DNA of 64,000 nucleotides. Source: Aliishimia sp965656085 (GTDB taxonomy: Bacteria; Pseudomonadota; Alphaproteobacteria; Rhodobacterales; Rhodobacteraceae). The DNA lies in assembly GCA_965656085.1 (NCBI GenBank), contig CBFHJA010000003.1, forward strand, positions 90,673 through 154,672, given 5' to 3'. Positions 50,278 to 59,201 of the stretch are shown here, in pieces (positions within the stretch are counted from its first letter, which is position 1; every line of letters starts with the position of its first letter). Position numbers and translations under genes: made by a program. Under the pieces are notes generated by a model, which worked only from the letters and a program-made list of their open reading frames with translations, searched no databases and was not told where the DNA came from.

Positions 50278-51441
50278 ATGCGCTTCCTGGCCGCTCTTGC
50301 CCTGACCCTCAGCCTGCCGATCTCCGCCCACGCGGCTTGCGGGGGGAGCTTCAACAGCTTTGTGCAAGGCCTTGCCGCAGAGGCGGTCGGGCGGGGCTAT
50401 GACCGCCAGACCGTCCAGAGCTTCTTTGCGGGTGTGCGTCAGGATCCCAAAGTGCTGCGCGCAGACCGCGCGCAAGGCGTGTTCCAAAAGCCTTTCATCG
50501 AATTTTCCCGCCGCCTGATCTCGCAAGGGCGGCTCGACATGGGGCGGCGAATGTCACGCCGCTATGACGCCGTGTTCGACCGCATCGCGCGCGACTATGG
50601 CGTGAGTCGCGGTGTGCTTCTGGCGTTCTGGGCCTTCGAGACCGATTACGGCGGATTTCAGGGCAATTTCAACACGCTGAACGCGCTGGTCACGCTGTCC
50701 CATGACTGCCGCCGACCGGAGATTTTCCGCCCGCAGGTCTTCGCCGCGCTGGAGCTTTACACCCGCGGGCAGTTCAGTCCGGCGCGCACCACCGGGGCAT
50801 GGGCGGGCGAAATCGGCATGGTGCAGATGCTCCCGCAGGACATTATCGAGAACGGTGTGGATGGCGACGGCGACGGCAGGGTCGATCTCAAAGGCTCTGC
50901 CGTGGATGCGCTGATGTCCGGCGGCAAGATGCTGCAGCACTTGGGATGGACCAAGGGCCAGCCATGGCTGCAGGAAGTGCGCGTGCCCGCGCAGATGGAC
51001 TGGTCGCAGGCCGGGCTTCAGGTCCAGAAACCGGCTGCCGAATGGGCGCGTCTGGGCGTGGTGCCGCGCAATGGGAAGCTCGCCCGCCTGCCCGCCTCGC
51101 TGATCCTGCCACAGGGGCACAAGGGCCCGGCCTTCCTCGCCTACCCGAATTTCCGGGTCTATTTCGAGTGGAACCAGAGCTTCACCTATGTGCTGACCGC
51201 TGCCTATTTCGGAACGCGCCTCGAAGGCGCGCCGCCCTATGATCCCGGCTCGCCAGACACGGGCCTGAGCGGGTCACAGATGAAGCAACTGCAAACCATA
51301 CTGTCAGCGCGCGGCCATGATGTCGGCGCGGTCGATGGCATTCTGGGCGCCAAGACCCGCGCCGCAGTGCGCGCCGAGCAGCAGCGCCTCGGACTGCCTG
51401 CCGATGCGTGGCCGACGCCCCGCCTGCTGAACAGCTTGTAG
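50278..51441 (+). CDS. Lytic murein transglycosylase (MltB type) with peptidoglycan-binding domain
   Basis: A 387-residue secreted enzyme with a signal peptide (cleavage near ISAHAA-C). The SLT_2 domain covers about residues 30-310; the catalytic Glu is in FWAFETDYGGFQGNFNTLNALVTLS and the substrate loop is GEIGMVQMLPQDI. A peptidoglycan_binding_1 domain is at ~325-385 (LQTILSARGHDVGAVDGILGAKTRAAVR). Start ATG 50278 with AAGGA upstream; GTG 50275 is possible. It may belong to the same transcript as cbiB, 15 bp apart, though it is unrelated in function. Confidence 0.92.
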   Translation: MRFLAALALTLSLPISAHAACGGSFNSFVQGLAAEAVGRGYDRQTVQSFFAGVRQDPKVLRADRAQGVFQKPFIEFSRRLISQGRLDMGRRMSRRYDAVFDRIARDYGVSRGVLLAFWAFETDYGGFQGNFNTLNALVTLSHDCRRPEIFRPQVFAALELYTRGQFSPARTTGAWAGEIGMVQMLPQDIIENGVDGDGDGRVDLKGSAVDALMSGGKMLQHLGWTKGQPWLQEVRVPAQMDWSQAGLQVQKPAAEWARLGVVPRNGKLARLPASLILPQGHKGPAFLAYPNFRVYFEWNQSFTYVLTAAYFGTRLEGAPPYDPGSPDTGLSGSQMKQLQTILSARGHDVGAVDGILGAKTRAAVRAEQQRLGLPADAWPTPRLLNSL

Positions 51442-51463
51442 ACGGGATCAAGCAGCCCGGTCT

Positions 51464-54400
51464 CTACGCGACCAGTGCTTCAGCTTTCTTGAGATCGACG
51501 GAGACAAGCTGGCTCACGCCCTGCTCCTGCATCGTGACGCCGAAGAGCCGATCCATCCGCGCCATCGTGACCGCGTGGTGCGTGATCACGAGAAACCGGG
51601 TCTCGGTCTGGCGACACATCTCGTCGAGCAGATCGCAGAACCGGGTCACGTTGGCATCGTCGAGCGGCGCATCCACCTCGTCGAGCACACAGATCGGTGC
51701 AGGGTTGGCGAGGAACACGCCAAAGATCAGCGCGAGCGCCGTAAGGGTCTGTTCACCGCCCGAGAGCAGCGACAGCGTCGACAGCTTCTTGCCCGGCGGC
51801 TGGCACATGATCTCCAGCCCGGCTTCCAGCGGATCGTCGCTTTCCACCATCACCAGATTGGCCTCGCCCCCCCCGAACAGATGCTTGAAGAGCATCGCAA
51901 AATTGCTGTTCACTTGTTCGAAGGCCGTGAGTAGCCGTTCGCGCCCTTCGCGGTTGAGATTGGCGATCCCGCTCCGCAGCGTCTTGATGGCCTCCTCCAG
52001 ATCGGCCTTCTCACTGCTCAGCGTATCGTGTTCCTCCTGCACCTCCTTGGCGTCCTCCTCGGCGCGCAGGTTGACCGCGCCAAGGGCATCGCGCTGACGC
52101 TTGAGGCGGTTCACGTCGGCTTCCAGCGTGTCGCTGCCGGGCATCTCGTCGAAGGCGCAACCCAGCTGGGTGAGGAGCTGGTTCGGAGTAAGCTGCTGGT
52201 CCTCCGCGATCCGTTCGGCGGCAGCGCTCGTGGTCTCCCGTGCCGCCTCCAGCCGCGCCTCGGCCCGTGCCCGCGCCTCGCGTGCCTCGGACGCCGCGCG
52301 TTCGGCCTCCCGCTCAGCCCCGGTCGCCTGTCGCAAAGCCCCCTCGGCCCCGGCGAGGGCATCGGCGGCCTTTGCCTTGCGGCTTTCGGCTTTCGCCAAT
52401 TCCTGCATCAGCGCGCCCCGTTGCGCCTCGATTTCCGCAGGGGCTGCCTCTGCGGTGACAAGTTGTGCCTCGGCCTCGGCCTTGCGCGCGCGCAATTCAG
52501 CGCTGCGAGTTTCTGCGGTCTGAAGCCGGTGCTTCCAGCCGGAGACTTCCTTGGCGATCTCCTGCGCCCGGCGCGTGCGGGCCTCTCCAGTGCGGCGCAA
52601 TTCATCCTGTGCAGAGCGTTTCGACAGCATGGTGATCCGGGCGGCTTCCACGGTCATTCGCAGATCTTCGATCCCGGCCCGCGCGTGCTCCAGATCTTCG
52701 AGATCGTCCAGCGCCCGCTCCGCCTCGCTGGCCTGCGTGCGGGCTGCCATGGCCTCGTCTTCATGCCGCCGCACCGCCAGACCAAGGCTCTCCAGCTTGC
52801 CCTGCGCGAGGTTGCGATCTGCCTCGGCCCGGCTCAAGGCCCGCGAGGCATCGGCCAGCATCCGGTCCGCCTGCTTGCGCGCCTGACGTGCCTCCGCATC
52901 CGCGCGGGTCAGCTCCTCAAGACGGGTTTTCAGCCGGTCATGCGCGGCATCGGCAGCTTCGGCGCGAGTCACTGCACGTTCCAGCGATTGCTTAAGCTCT
53001 TCGAGCCGGTTGAGTTGCTGAAGGCGCAGCGCGGCGGCGGAGGGCGCGTCCTCGGCCCAGGCCCGGAACCCGTCCCAACGCCACAGATCACCTTCGAGGG
53101 ACACGAGGCGCTGCCCGGGCTTGAGTTCCGATTGCAATTCGGCCGCATCGGCGACATCGACAACCCCGATCTGCGCGATCCGGCGCCGCAGCGCGGCAGG
53201 CACGGTCACGAACTTGCTCAGCGGCAGCACGTTGCCGGGCAGCGGCTGCACCGCGTCGTAGTCGGGCAGTTCCGCCCATCCCGACGGACCATCCTCGCTG
53301 ACCACGGGCGCGCGCAGATCATCTGCCAACGCCGCCCCAAGCGCCTTTTCGTAGCCCGTGCTCACGCTGAGCGCGTCCATCACCTGACCGCCCTCGGCGG
53401 TATCGCGCTCCACCAGCTTGGCAAGCGCCCCGGCCTCGGCCCGCAAGGCATTGAGTTCACCCGTGGCCTCGGACCGTTCGGCGCGCGCATCGGCCTCCCG
53501 GGCCTGCGCCTCAGACCGGTCCGTATCGGCCCGCGCAAGCGCCGCATCGGCGTCCGTGGCGGCCTCGGTCGCGGCCTTCTCGGCGGCCTGCGCGGCGTCG
53601 AAATCCACCGCGGCCTTGTCGAGCGCAGCCTGCGCGTCCTGCATCGCGTCCCGCGCTTTGCCCGCCTCCGCATCCGCCTTTTTCTGCGTCGCGTGGCTGT
53701 CATCCACCAGCCGCTGCGCCGATTGATGGCGCGCCGCGAGACGCGCCACGTCCTCGGTGCGCGCGCCCAGATCGCTTTCCCGCGCCGACAGAACCTGCCC
53801 GGCCTCTTGGGCCGCAGCGGTGGCCTCCGCGAGCGCGTCCTCGAAGCCTTCGGACGCCTTGGCGATTTCCGCCGCTTCCCATTCGAGCCGCTCGATGGTC
53901 TCGCCGGCATCCTTGTTCAGACCGGCTTCCCGTTCAAGATCACGCCCAAGCTGCGTGATCCGGCCCGTGAGGGTCTCGATGGTCTGCGCCGCCCGCTGGT
54001 CCTCATCGGCCAGAGTGTCTCGCTTCACCATCAACCGCTGCACCAGCGCAGCGGCGATGGCCTGCTCTTCCCGCAAGCCGGGCAAGGCGCTCTCCGCCGC
54101 TTCGCGTGCCTTCGCGGCCTGCCGGACCTGCGTTTCGCCCTGTGCCGCCTCGGTGACCCGCGACCGCAGCGCCTCCTCTGCTGCCGCCCGTGCATCGTCT
54201 GCATCGCGCCAGCGGCGATAGAGCAACATGCCTTCCGCGCGGCGCAACTCGCTGCCGATCGCGCGGTAGCGCTGCGCGTGCCGTGCTTGCCGGGCGAGTT
54301 GCTGCAATTGGCTCGCAAGTTGCTCGATGACATCATCGACCCGCGCCAGATTGGTTTCCGCCCCGCGCAGCTTCAACTCGGCCTCGTGCCGGCGCTGGTA

Positions 54401-54919
54401 GAGCCCGCTGATTCCGGCGGCTTCTTCCAGAATACGCCGCCGGGCCTTGGGCTTGGCGTTGATGAGTTCGGCGATCTGGCCTTGCCGGACGAGCGCCGGA
54501 GAATGCGCGCCGGTGGAGGCGTCCGCAAAGAGCATCTGCACGTCCCGGGCACGCACATCCTTGCCATTGGTCTTGTAGGCGCTGCCGACATCGCGGGTGA
54601 TCCGGCGCACGATCTCCAGCGCGTCCTGTTCGTTGAAGCCCGCAGGCGCCAGACGCTCGGAATTGTCCAGAACGAGGCTGACTTCGGCGAAGTTGCGGGC
54701 GGGGCGCGTGGCCGCCCCGGCGAAGATCACGTCTTCCATTCCGCCGCCGCGCATTGCCGTCGGGCGGTTCTCGCCCATCACCCACCGCAGCGCTTCGAGC
54801 AGGTTCGACTTGCCGCACCCGTTCGGGCCGACCACGCCTGTGAGACCGTCATGGATCACCAGATCGGTGGGGTCCACGAAGCTCTTGAAGCCGGTCAGGC
54901 GGAGTTTTGAAAAGCGCAC
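51464..54919 (-). CDS. smc: Chromosome segregation protein SMC
   Basis: A 1151-residue ATPase that loops DNA. Walker A GPNGCGKSNL is at residues 31-40, long coiled coils flank a hinge at about residues 520-650, and the C-terminal head has LSLLSGGEQTLTALALIF (signature) and PICVLDEVDAPLDDANVTRF (Walker B). The GTG start at 54919 (MRFSKLRLTG) has AAGGGA 8 bp upstream and matches homologues better than an ATG at 54946. Converges with the transglycosylase. ScpA/ScpB genes are elsewhere. Confidence 0.97.
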   Translation of the reverse strand: MRFSKLRLTGFKSFVDPTDLVIHDGLTGVVGPNGCGKSNLLEALRWVMGENRPTAMRGGGMEDVIFAGAATRPARNFAEVSLVLDNSERLAPAGFNEQDALEIVRRITRDVGSAYKTNGKDVRARDVQMLFADASTGAHSPALVRQGQIAELINAKPKARRRILEEAAGISGLYQRRHEAELKLRGAETNLARVDDVIEQLASQLQQLARQARHAQRYRAIGSELRRAEGMLLYRRWRDADDARAAAEEALRSRVTEAAQGETQVRQAAKAREAAESALPGLREEQAIAAALVQRLMVKRDTLADEDQRAAQTIETLTGRITQLGRDLEREAGLNKDAGETIERLEWEAAEIAKASEGFEDALAEATAAAQEAGQVLSARESDLGARTEDVARLAARHQSAQRLVDDSHATQKKADAEAGKARDAMQDAQAALDKAAVDFDAAQAAEKAATEAATDADAALARADTDRSEAQAREADARAERSEATGELNALRAEAGALAKLVERDTAEGGQVMDALSVSTGYEKALGAALADDLRAPVVSEDGPSGWAELPDYDAVQPLPGNVLPLSKFVTVPAALRRRIAQIGVVDVADAAELQSELKPGQRLVSLEGDLWRWDGFRAWAEDAPSAAALRLQQLNRLEELKQSLERAVTRAEAADAAHDRLKTRLEELTRADAEARQARKQADRMLADASRALSRAEADRNLAQGKLESLGLAVRRHEDEAMAARTQASEAERALDDLEDLEHARAGIEDLRMTVEAARITMLSKRSAQDELRRTGEARTRRAQEIAKEVSGWKHRLQTAETRSAELRARKAEAEAQLVTAEAAPAEIEAQRGALMQELAKAESRKAKAADALAGAEGALRQATGAEREAERAASEAREARARAEARLEAARETTSAAAERIAEDQQLTPNQLLTQLGCAFDEMPGSDTLEADVNRLKRQRDALGAVNLRAEEDAKEVQEEHDTLSSEKADLEEAIKTLRSGIANLNREGRERLLTAFEQVNSNFAMLFKHLFGGGEANLVMVESDDPLEAGLEIMCQPPGKKLSTLSLLSGGEQTLTALALIFGVFLANPAPICVLDEVDAPLDDANVTRFCDLLDEMCRQTETRFLVITHHAVTMARMDRLFGVTMQEQGVSQLVSVDLKKAEALVA

Positions 54920-55054
54920 GGCACGATTCCCTTCTTGCCGCTCCATCGTGACGAGGATCGGGGGCGTGTGTCAACCAGTGGCCACTACTGTCAGCGTGCG
55001 ATGGCGGCTTATCCACAAGATATTGCGGTTTCTGGCGAGTGCCGAACCGGCGAT

Positions 55055-55480
55055 CTACGGAGCGGGACGCCAGTCGCAATCGTACGCCACAACAAGCTCG
55101 CCCGTGGTGGTGCTTTGGTATCCGTCCACGCCATAGCAGTCCAACTGGCCGCGCGGAAAACCCTGTGGTGCGGCCTCCGGCGCGTCCTCAGCGCAGTGCA
55201 GCCTGCCCAGCAGCACGGCCGCGTCGCCGGTCAGTTTGGTGACCGTACACCCGGTGACGATCTGCATCGCATAGGCCGCGCGTGTGCCGATTGGACCGAG
55301 GCGGGGTGCATATTGTGCGTTCACCCGGATCGCCTGAGCCATGCGGTCACGCACCCGGATGTCGAAGATCGATGTTTCCACCGTGACCCGCGTGGCCGGA
55401 AGCCCGGAAAAATCCGGTCCCGGGGCGTTGCAGGAGCCCAGAATCAGCAGGCTCGCAAAAAGCAGGATCGCGCGTATCAT
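55055..55480 (-). CDS. Putative lipoprotein
   Basis: A 141-residue protein with a lipoprotein signal peptide (lipobox LILGSC, Cys17) and a small beta-rich domain: VTVETSIFDIRVRDRMAQAIRVNAQYAPRL, then MQIVTGCTVTKLTGDAAVLLGRLHC and CYGVDGYQSTTTGELVVAYDCDW, with three cysteines that may form a disulfide. Family not recognised. Same direction as smc, which it precedes by 135 bp. Confidence 0.8.
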   Translation of the reverse strand: MIRAILLFASLLILGSCNAPGPDFSGLPATRVTVETSIFDIRVRDRMAQAIRVNAQYAPRLGPIGTRAAYAMQIVTGCTVTKLTGDAAVLLGRLHCAEDAPEAAPQGFPRGQLDCYGVDGYQSTTTGELVVAYDCDWRPAP

Positions 55481-55554
55481 CGCGCCACTTTGCCCGGGGC
55501 GGGTTAACGCCGGCCTAAACCAGATAGGATTGCAGCGCGGGCAGAGCGGTCATA

Positions 55555-55565
55555 TGGTTTGACCA
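55555..55565. promoter_or_regulatory. FadR-type operator TGGT-N3-ACCA
   Basis: TGGT at 55555-55558, TTG, ACCA at 55562-55565, 17 bp upstream of the GntR start. This is the classical FadR/PdhR/LldR-subfamily operator, so autoregulation is likely. Confidence 0.6.
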
Positions 55566-55581
55566 ATCTGGAGGAGTGCCC

Positions 55582-56334
55582 ATGCCCTTTCGTCCGATCA
55601 CATCCGAAAAACTGTCCAGTGCGGTCGTCCGGCAAATCGAAGAACTGATCCTGCGCGGTATCCTGCGGGCCGGTGAGCGCTTGCCTGCCGAGCGCGATCT
55701 CGCGGAACGGCTGGCGGTATCGCGCCCGTCCTTGCGCGAAGCGCTCGCCGAGTTGCAGGCGCGCGGGCTGCTCGTCGCGCGCCCCAGCGCTGGTGTCTAT
55801 GTCGCAGACGTGCTGGGCTCGGCCTTCTCCCCCGCCCTGCGCGACCTGATGGCCCGGCATGACACAGCCGCGCTCGACTACCTCGCCTTCCGCAGCGACA
55901 TGGAAGGGCTCGCCATCTCCCGTGCCTGCCGGATCGGCACCGAAACGGACCTGTCCGTGGTGCAGGCGGTGTTCGACAAGATGGAAGCCGCCAAATCGCC
56001 CGAGGAGGAAGCCCGGCTCGACGCGCGCTTTCACATGGCGATCATCGAAGCGAGCCACAACGTCATCATGCTGCACATGATGCGCGCGATGTATGAATTG
56101 CTGGAGGAAGGCGTGTTCTTCAACCGTCAGGTCATGTTCGAACAAAGCCTGTCGCACGAGGCCTTGCTGGACCAGCACCGGGCCATCAACACAGCGTTGC
56201 AGGCACGCGATCCCGACGCGGCGCGGGCTGCGGTGGATGCCCATCTCGCGTTCGTGGGCAAGTCACTGACCGACAAGGCGCGGGCCGATGCCAATGAGAG
56301 CATCGCCGAGTTGCGCCTCGCTGCCGAGGCCTGA
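55582..56334 (+). CDS. FadR-subfamily GntR transcriptional regulator
   Basis: A 250-residue regulator with a winged HTH (residues 5-75; VRQIEELILRGILRAGERLPAERDLAERLAVSRPSLREALAELQARGLLVAR) and an FCD domain with ARFHMAIIEASHN and HEALLDQHRAINTAL histidines. GAGGAG 5 bp upstream favours ATG 55582 over GTG 55576. It sits alone with a candidate operator, so carboxylate metabolism genes elsewhere are likely targets. Convergent with atpF. Confidence 0.9.
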   Translation: MPFRPITSEKLSSAVVRQIEELILRGILRAGERLPAERDLAERLAVSRPSLREALAELQARGLLVARPSAGVYVADVLGSAFSPALRDLMARHDTAALDYLAFRSDMEGLAISRACRIGTETDLSVVQAVFDKMEAAKSPEEEARLDARFHMAIIEASHNVIMLHMMRAMYELLEEGVFFNRQVMFEQSLSHEALLDQHRAINTALQARDPDAARAAVDAHLAFVGKSLTDKARADANESIAELRLAAEA

Positions 56335-56342
56335 CGGGGAAG

Positions 56343-56376
56343 AAAAAACCCCGGCGCGGAGGCGATCCGGCCGGGG
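56343..56376. terminator. Rho-independent terminator of the F0 operon
   Basis: CCCCGGC at 56349-56355 pairs with GCCGGGG at 56370-56376. On the minus strand the stem is followed by TTTTTT (56348-56343), a standard terminator downstream of atpF. Confidence 0.85.
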
Positions 56377-56401
56377 TCGTTGTTGTCATGTCAGCCTTGC
56401 G

Positions 56402-56971
56402 TCAGTGCAGCTTGGCGTCGACTTGTGTAATCGAGTCGTCGATGAGCTTGTTCGCGGCATCGGCGGACATCTGCTTGGCGATCACCTCGCGCGCCGCCGC
56501 AACTGCGACGATGACGGCCTGATCGCGCACATCCTTGACCGCGCTGGCTTCAGCGGAGGCGATTTGCTCCTCTGCCGCCGCCAGACGCCGGACGATGGAG
56601 GTCTCGAGGTCTTTCTTGGCCTGATCCGCCGCGAGTTCCGCGTCTTCCTTGGCCTGCGCGACAATGCGGGCCGCTTGATCCTGCACGTCCTTTTGCTGGC
56701 GCTCGAAATCCGCGAGGAGTTTCTTGGCGTCATCCTGCAACTTGCGCGCTTCTGCGATTTCCGAGGAGATCTCCTCGGCACGCGAGTCGAGCATCCCGGA
56801 AATCATGCCCGGCACTTTGAAGTATACGAGAACGCCGATGAAGATCAGGAAGGAGATCAGCACCACGAAGTCGGTGTTCGCAAGCGAGAAGAACGGGCCT
56901 TTCGCGGCGAGGGCCGGGCTGGCAAGCATCGTTGCGATGGCTGCGAGCGGCAGGGTTGGCGTGAATTTCAT
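56402..56971 (-). CDS. atpF: ATP synthase F0 subunit b
   Basis: A 189-residue peripheral-stalk protein: N-terminal hydrophobic leader, transmembrane helix near residues 37-55 (VVLISFLIFIGVLVYF), then a long charged helix. GGGTGAG precedes ATG 56971; a GTG at 56980 overlaps the b' stop. Pairs with b' to make the stalk. Confidence 0.93.
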   Translation of the reverse strand: MKFTPTLPLAAIATMLASPALAAKGPFFSLANTDFVVLISFLIFIGVLVYFKVPGMISGMLDSRAEEISSEIAEARKLQDDAKKLLADFERQQKDVQDQAARIVAQAKEDAELAADQAKKDLETSIVRRLAAAEEQIASAEASAVKDVRDQAVIVAVAAAREVIAKQMSADAANKLIDDSITQVDAKLH

Positions 56972-56976
56972 GGCGC

Positions 56977-57507
56977 TCACCCTTTCATCTGCGCGGCGAC
57001 GGCGTCGGCCACGGTTTTGCTGTCGGCACTGCCGCCCATGGCAGACACGATGGCCTCGGCTGTGTCTTTCGCCACCTCGTTCACGCTGTCCAGCGCGCCG
57101 GCGCGGATCTCCGCAATGGCTTTTTCCGACTCAGCGGTCTTGGCCGCGATTTCGGCATCAGCCTTGGCGATGGCGTCATCGAGGTCTGCCTGAATTTCCG
57201 CCCGGGTCTCCGCCGCGATGGCTTGGGCCTCTGCACGGGCATCGGCGAGCGCTTTGTGATACGCTTCTTCGGCCTGTGCAGCCTTGGCCTTCAGATCCTC
57301 GGCGGATGCGATGGCATTGGTGATGGTGCCTTGCCGTTCCGCCAGAATGGCCGCGATGCGCGGCAGCGCGATGCGGGACAGCACGAAATAGATGGCCACA
57401 AGAGCGACGAGCAGCCAGAAGATCTGGTTGCCGAAGGTGGTCACGTCCAGCTGTGGCATGCCGGGGCTGGAAGCGGCCTCGGCGGCGCTTGATGTTTCGG
57501 TCGCCAT
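56977..57507 (-). CDS. atpF2: ATP synthase F0 subunit b'
   Basis: A 176-residue protein, one transmembrane helix at about residues 28-46 (IFWLLVALVAIYFVLSRI) and an alanine/glutamate-rich helical stalk. Two different b-type genes (b and b') in tandem are normal for photosynthetic and related alphaproteobacteria. Lies 89 bp downstream of atpE and overlaps atpF. Confidence 0.92.
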   Translation of the reverse strand: MATETSSAAEAASSPGMPQLDVTTFGNQIFWLLVALVAIYFVLSRIALPRIAAILAERQGTITNAIASAEDLKAKAAQAEEAYHKALADARAEAQAIAAETRAEIQADLDDAIAKADAEIAAKTAESEKAIAEIRAGALDSVNEVAKDTAEAIVSAMGGSADSKTVADAVAAQMKG

Positions 57508-57596
57508 TGTCGTCTCCTCGGACTGCGGGCCGTTACATCGGGCAGCACACGCAGGGTGCGCCGCCCGACCGTAAGGATTGCGTCGTCAGGTGTGAC

Positions 57597-57833
57597 TTAG
57601 ACGGCGAACATCAGCAGCAGGGCGACGAGGAAGGCAAAGATGCCCAGCGCTTCCGCGAACGCGATGCCGATGAAGAGGGTTGCGGTCTGACCAGCAGCCG
57701 CGGAGGGGTTGCGCAGGGCACCGGCGAGGAAGTTGCCAGCCACGTGGCCCACACCGATTGCAGCAGCGCCGGAGCCGATTGCTGCGAGGCCTGCGCCGAT
57801 GAATTGACCCATTTGTGCGATATCGCCTTCCAT
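57597..57833 (-). CDS. atpE: ATP synthase F0 subunit c
   Basis: A 78-residue proteolipid forming the rotor ring. Two hydrophobic helices joined by a polar loop with RNP (41-43). The proton-carrying acid is Glu61 in GIAFAEALGIFAFL. No Na+-type Gln/Ser set is seen, so proton coupling is expected. Confidence 0.96.
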   Translation of the reverse strand: MEGDIAQMGQFIGAGLAAIGSGAAAIGVGHVAGNFLAGALRNPSAAAGQTATLFIGIAFAEALGIFAFLVALLLMFAV

Positions 57834-57866
57834 GTCTTTTCTCCTTACGATGGAATAGGTTGGATA

Positions 57867-57889
57867 GTAGGGTGGGCAATTTGCCCACC
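57867..57889. repeat. Dispersed palindrome GGTGGGCA-N3-TGCCCACC, copy 2
   Basis: GTAG at 57867-57870 followed by GGTGGGCA (57871-57878), ATT, TGCCCACC (57882-57889). It is the inverted match of 9145-9167 and lies between atpB and atpE, where it could form an mRNA hairpin separating the low-copy a subunit from the high-copy c subunit. Confidence 0.7.
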
Positions 57890-57893
57890 ATTA

Positions 57894-58649
57894 TTAGTGA
57901 TGCGGGTGCAGTGCGTCCTTGAGATACACGCATGTCAGAATGGTGAAGACGTAGGCCTGAATGGCCGACACCAGCACCTCAAGCCCGTAGATCGCCACGA
58001 CGCCGAGGATGGCGATGGGGGCGACGGCGGTGACCTGCGCGAAGCCAGCGAACACTTTCAAAACCGCGTGGCCCGCCATCATGTTGCCAGCAAGACGGAT
58101 GGAGTGGCTCACGGGGCGCACGAAGTAGGAAATGATCTCGATCAGCGCGAGCACCGGGCGCAGCGCCAGCGGCGCGCTCGACACCCAGAACAGGCTCAGA
58201 AAGCCCGCGCCATTCTTCACGAAGCCGATGATCGTCACGGTGAAGAAAACCCCGAAGCCGAGGATCGCAGTCACCGCGATATGCGACGTGGTGGTGAAGG
58301 ACATCGGGATCAGGCCGAGGAAGTTGGCCGTGAAGATGAACATGAACAGCGTCATGATATAGGGGAAATAGACCAGCCCATCTTTGCCGGTCACGTCTTC
58401 TACCATCTTGTAGACGAAGCCGTAGAACATCTCGGCGATGGATTGGCTGCGGCCCGGCACGATCTCACGCTTGGAGGTGGACAGAACCAGCAACGCGACC
58501 ACAGCGGCGATCGACAGGAACAGCCAGAGCGTCACGTTGGTCGGCGTGTACCAGTGGATCGGCCCGTCTCCGAAGAGCGGTGACACGATAAACTGATCCA
58601 TGGGGTGAAATTCGAGCCCGCCGCTCTGTTCCGCCGTGTCTGTTGCCAT
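57894..58649 (-). CDS. atpB: ATP synthase F0 subunit a
   Basis: A 251-residue membrane protein that, with c, carries protons. Family landmarks: FIVSPLFGDGPIHWYTPTNVTLWL, then the essential arginine in SHSIRLAGNMMAGH and the C-terminal EVLVSAIQAYVFTILTCVYLKDA. Second gene of the operon, 2 bp after atpI. Confidence 0.96.
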   Translation of the reverse strand: MATDTAEQSGGLEFHPMDQFIVSPLFGDGPIHWYTPTNVTLWLFLSIAAVVALLVLSTSKREIVPGRSQSIAEMFYGFVYKMVEDVTGKDGLVYFPYIMTLFMFIFTANFLGLIPMSFTTTSHIAVTAILGFGVFFTVTIIGFVKNGAGFLSLFWVSSAPLALRPVLALIEIISYFVRPVSHSIRLAGNMMAGHAVLKVFAGFAQVTAVAPIAILGVVAIYGLEVLVSAIQAYVFTILTCVYLKDALHPHH

Positions 58650-58651
58650 TC

Positions 58652-58984
58652 TCAGGCCCCTTTGTTGTCGCCATCCTCATCCGAGGGGGCTTCGCTCATC
58701 TTGCTCTGGATCTCTTTCGCGGAGCGCAGCATCGTCTGGATGCCGGCCGCGAGGCCCAGAAATATGAATATGACAAGGAAGATCGGCATCGTGCCGAACA
58801 GGCTGTCCAGCCCGTATCCTATGCCAAAACCGATCCCGAGACCGGCCACCAGTTCAATCACCATCCGCCAGGCGAGCTGTGCCTGTGAGTAGTGCTCTTC
58901 CATGTGGTCGCCGGTGCCCTCCACCGAGGATTTGAGCGCTTTGATCCGCTTGTCGATGTCGTCCATGGACGGCTTTTCGGACAC
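58652..58984 (-). CDS. atpI: ATP synthase-associated protein AtpI
   Basis: A 110-residue protein with two transmembrane helices (about residues 41-60 and 66-86; GLGIGFGIGYGLDSLFG, IFLVIFIFLGLAAG). AtpI helps assemble the c ring. GTG start at 58984 with GGAGCG upstream; ATG 58966 is an alternative. First gene of the F0 operon. Confidence 0.9.
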   Translation of the reverse strand: MSEKPSMDDIDKRIKALKSSVEGTGDHMEEHYSQAQLAWRMVIELVAGLGIGFGIGYGLDSLFGTMPIFLVIFIFLGLAAGIQTMLRSAKEIQSKMSEAPSDEDGDNKGA

Positions 58985-59166
58985 CGGAGCGCTCCCACAT
59001 GGTTTGGCATGTTGCTACGGTGCAGCATGATCGGAGTCAATGCACGGATCCACCCTCCAGAATAGCCGCCAACAGGCTGATTTTTCTGAGTTTATTTTGC
59101 CAAGCGAAAACAAGGGACGGTCTGTCGCATCCGGCCAAACGTCTGATAACACGGGTTTTGCATATT

Positions 59167-59180
59167 CAACCAAATGGTTG
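59167..59180. promoter_or_regulatory. ArsR-type operator CAACCA-N2-TGGTTG
   Basis: CAACCA at 59167-59172, AA, TGGTTG at 59175-59180, 22 bp upstream of the regulator start. A short perfect palindrome in this position suggests autoregulation. Confidence 0.55.
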
Positions 59181-59201
59181 ACGATTGCGCGGCAGGTCGC
59201 C

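Noticed and set aside
52028..54910. A 960-codon open frame on the plus strand opposite smc
   Set aside because: It mirrors the GC-rich third-position pattern of smc on the other strand, has no RBS or recognisable domain, and the smc reading is unambiguous.
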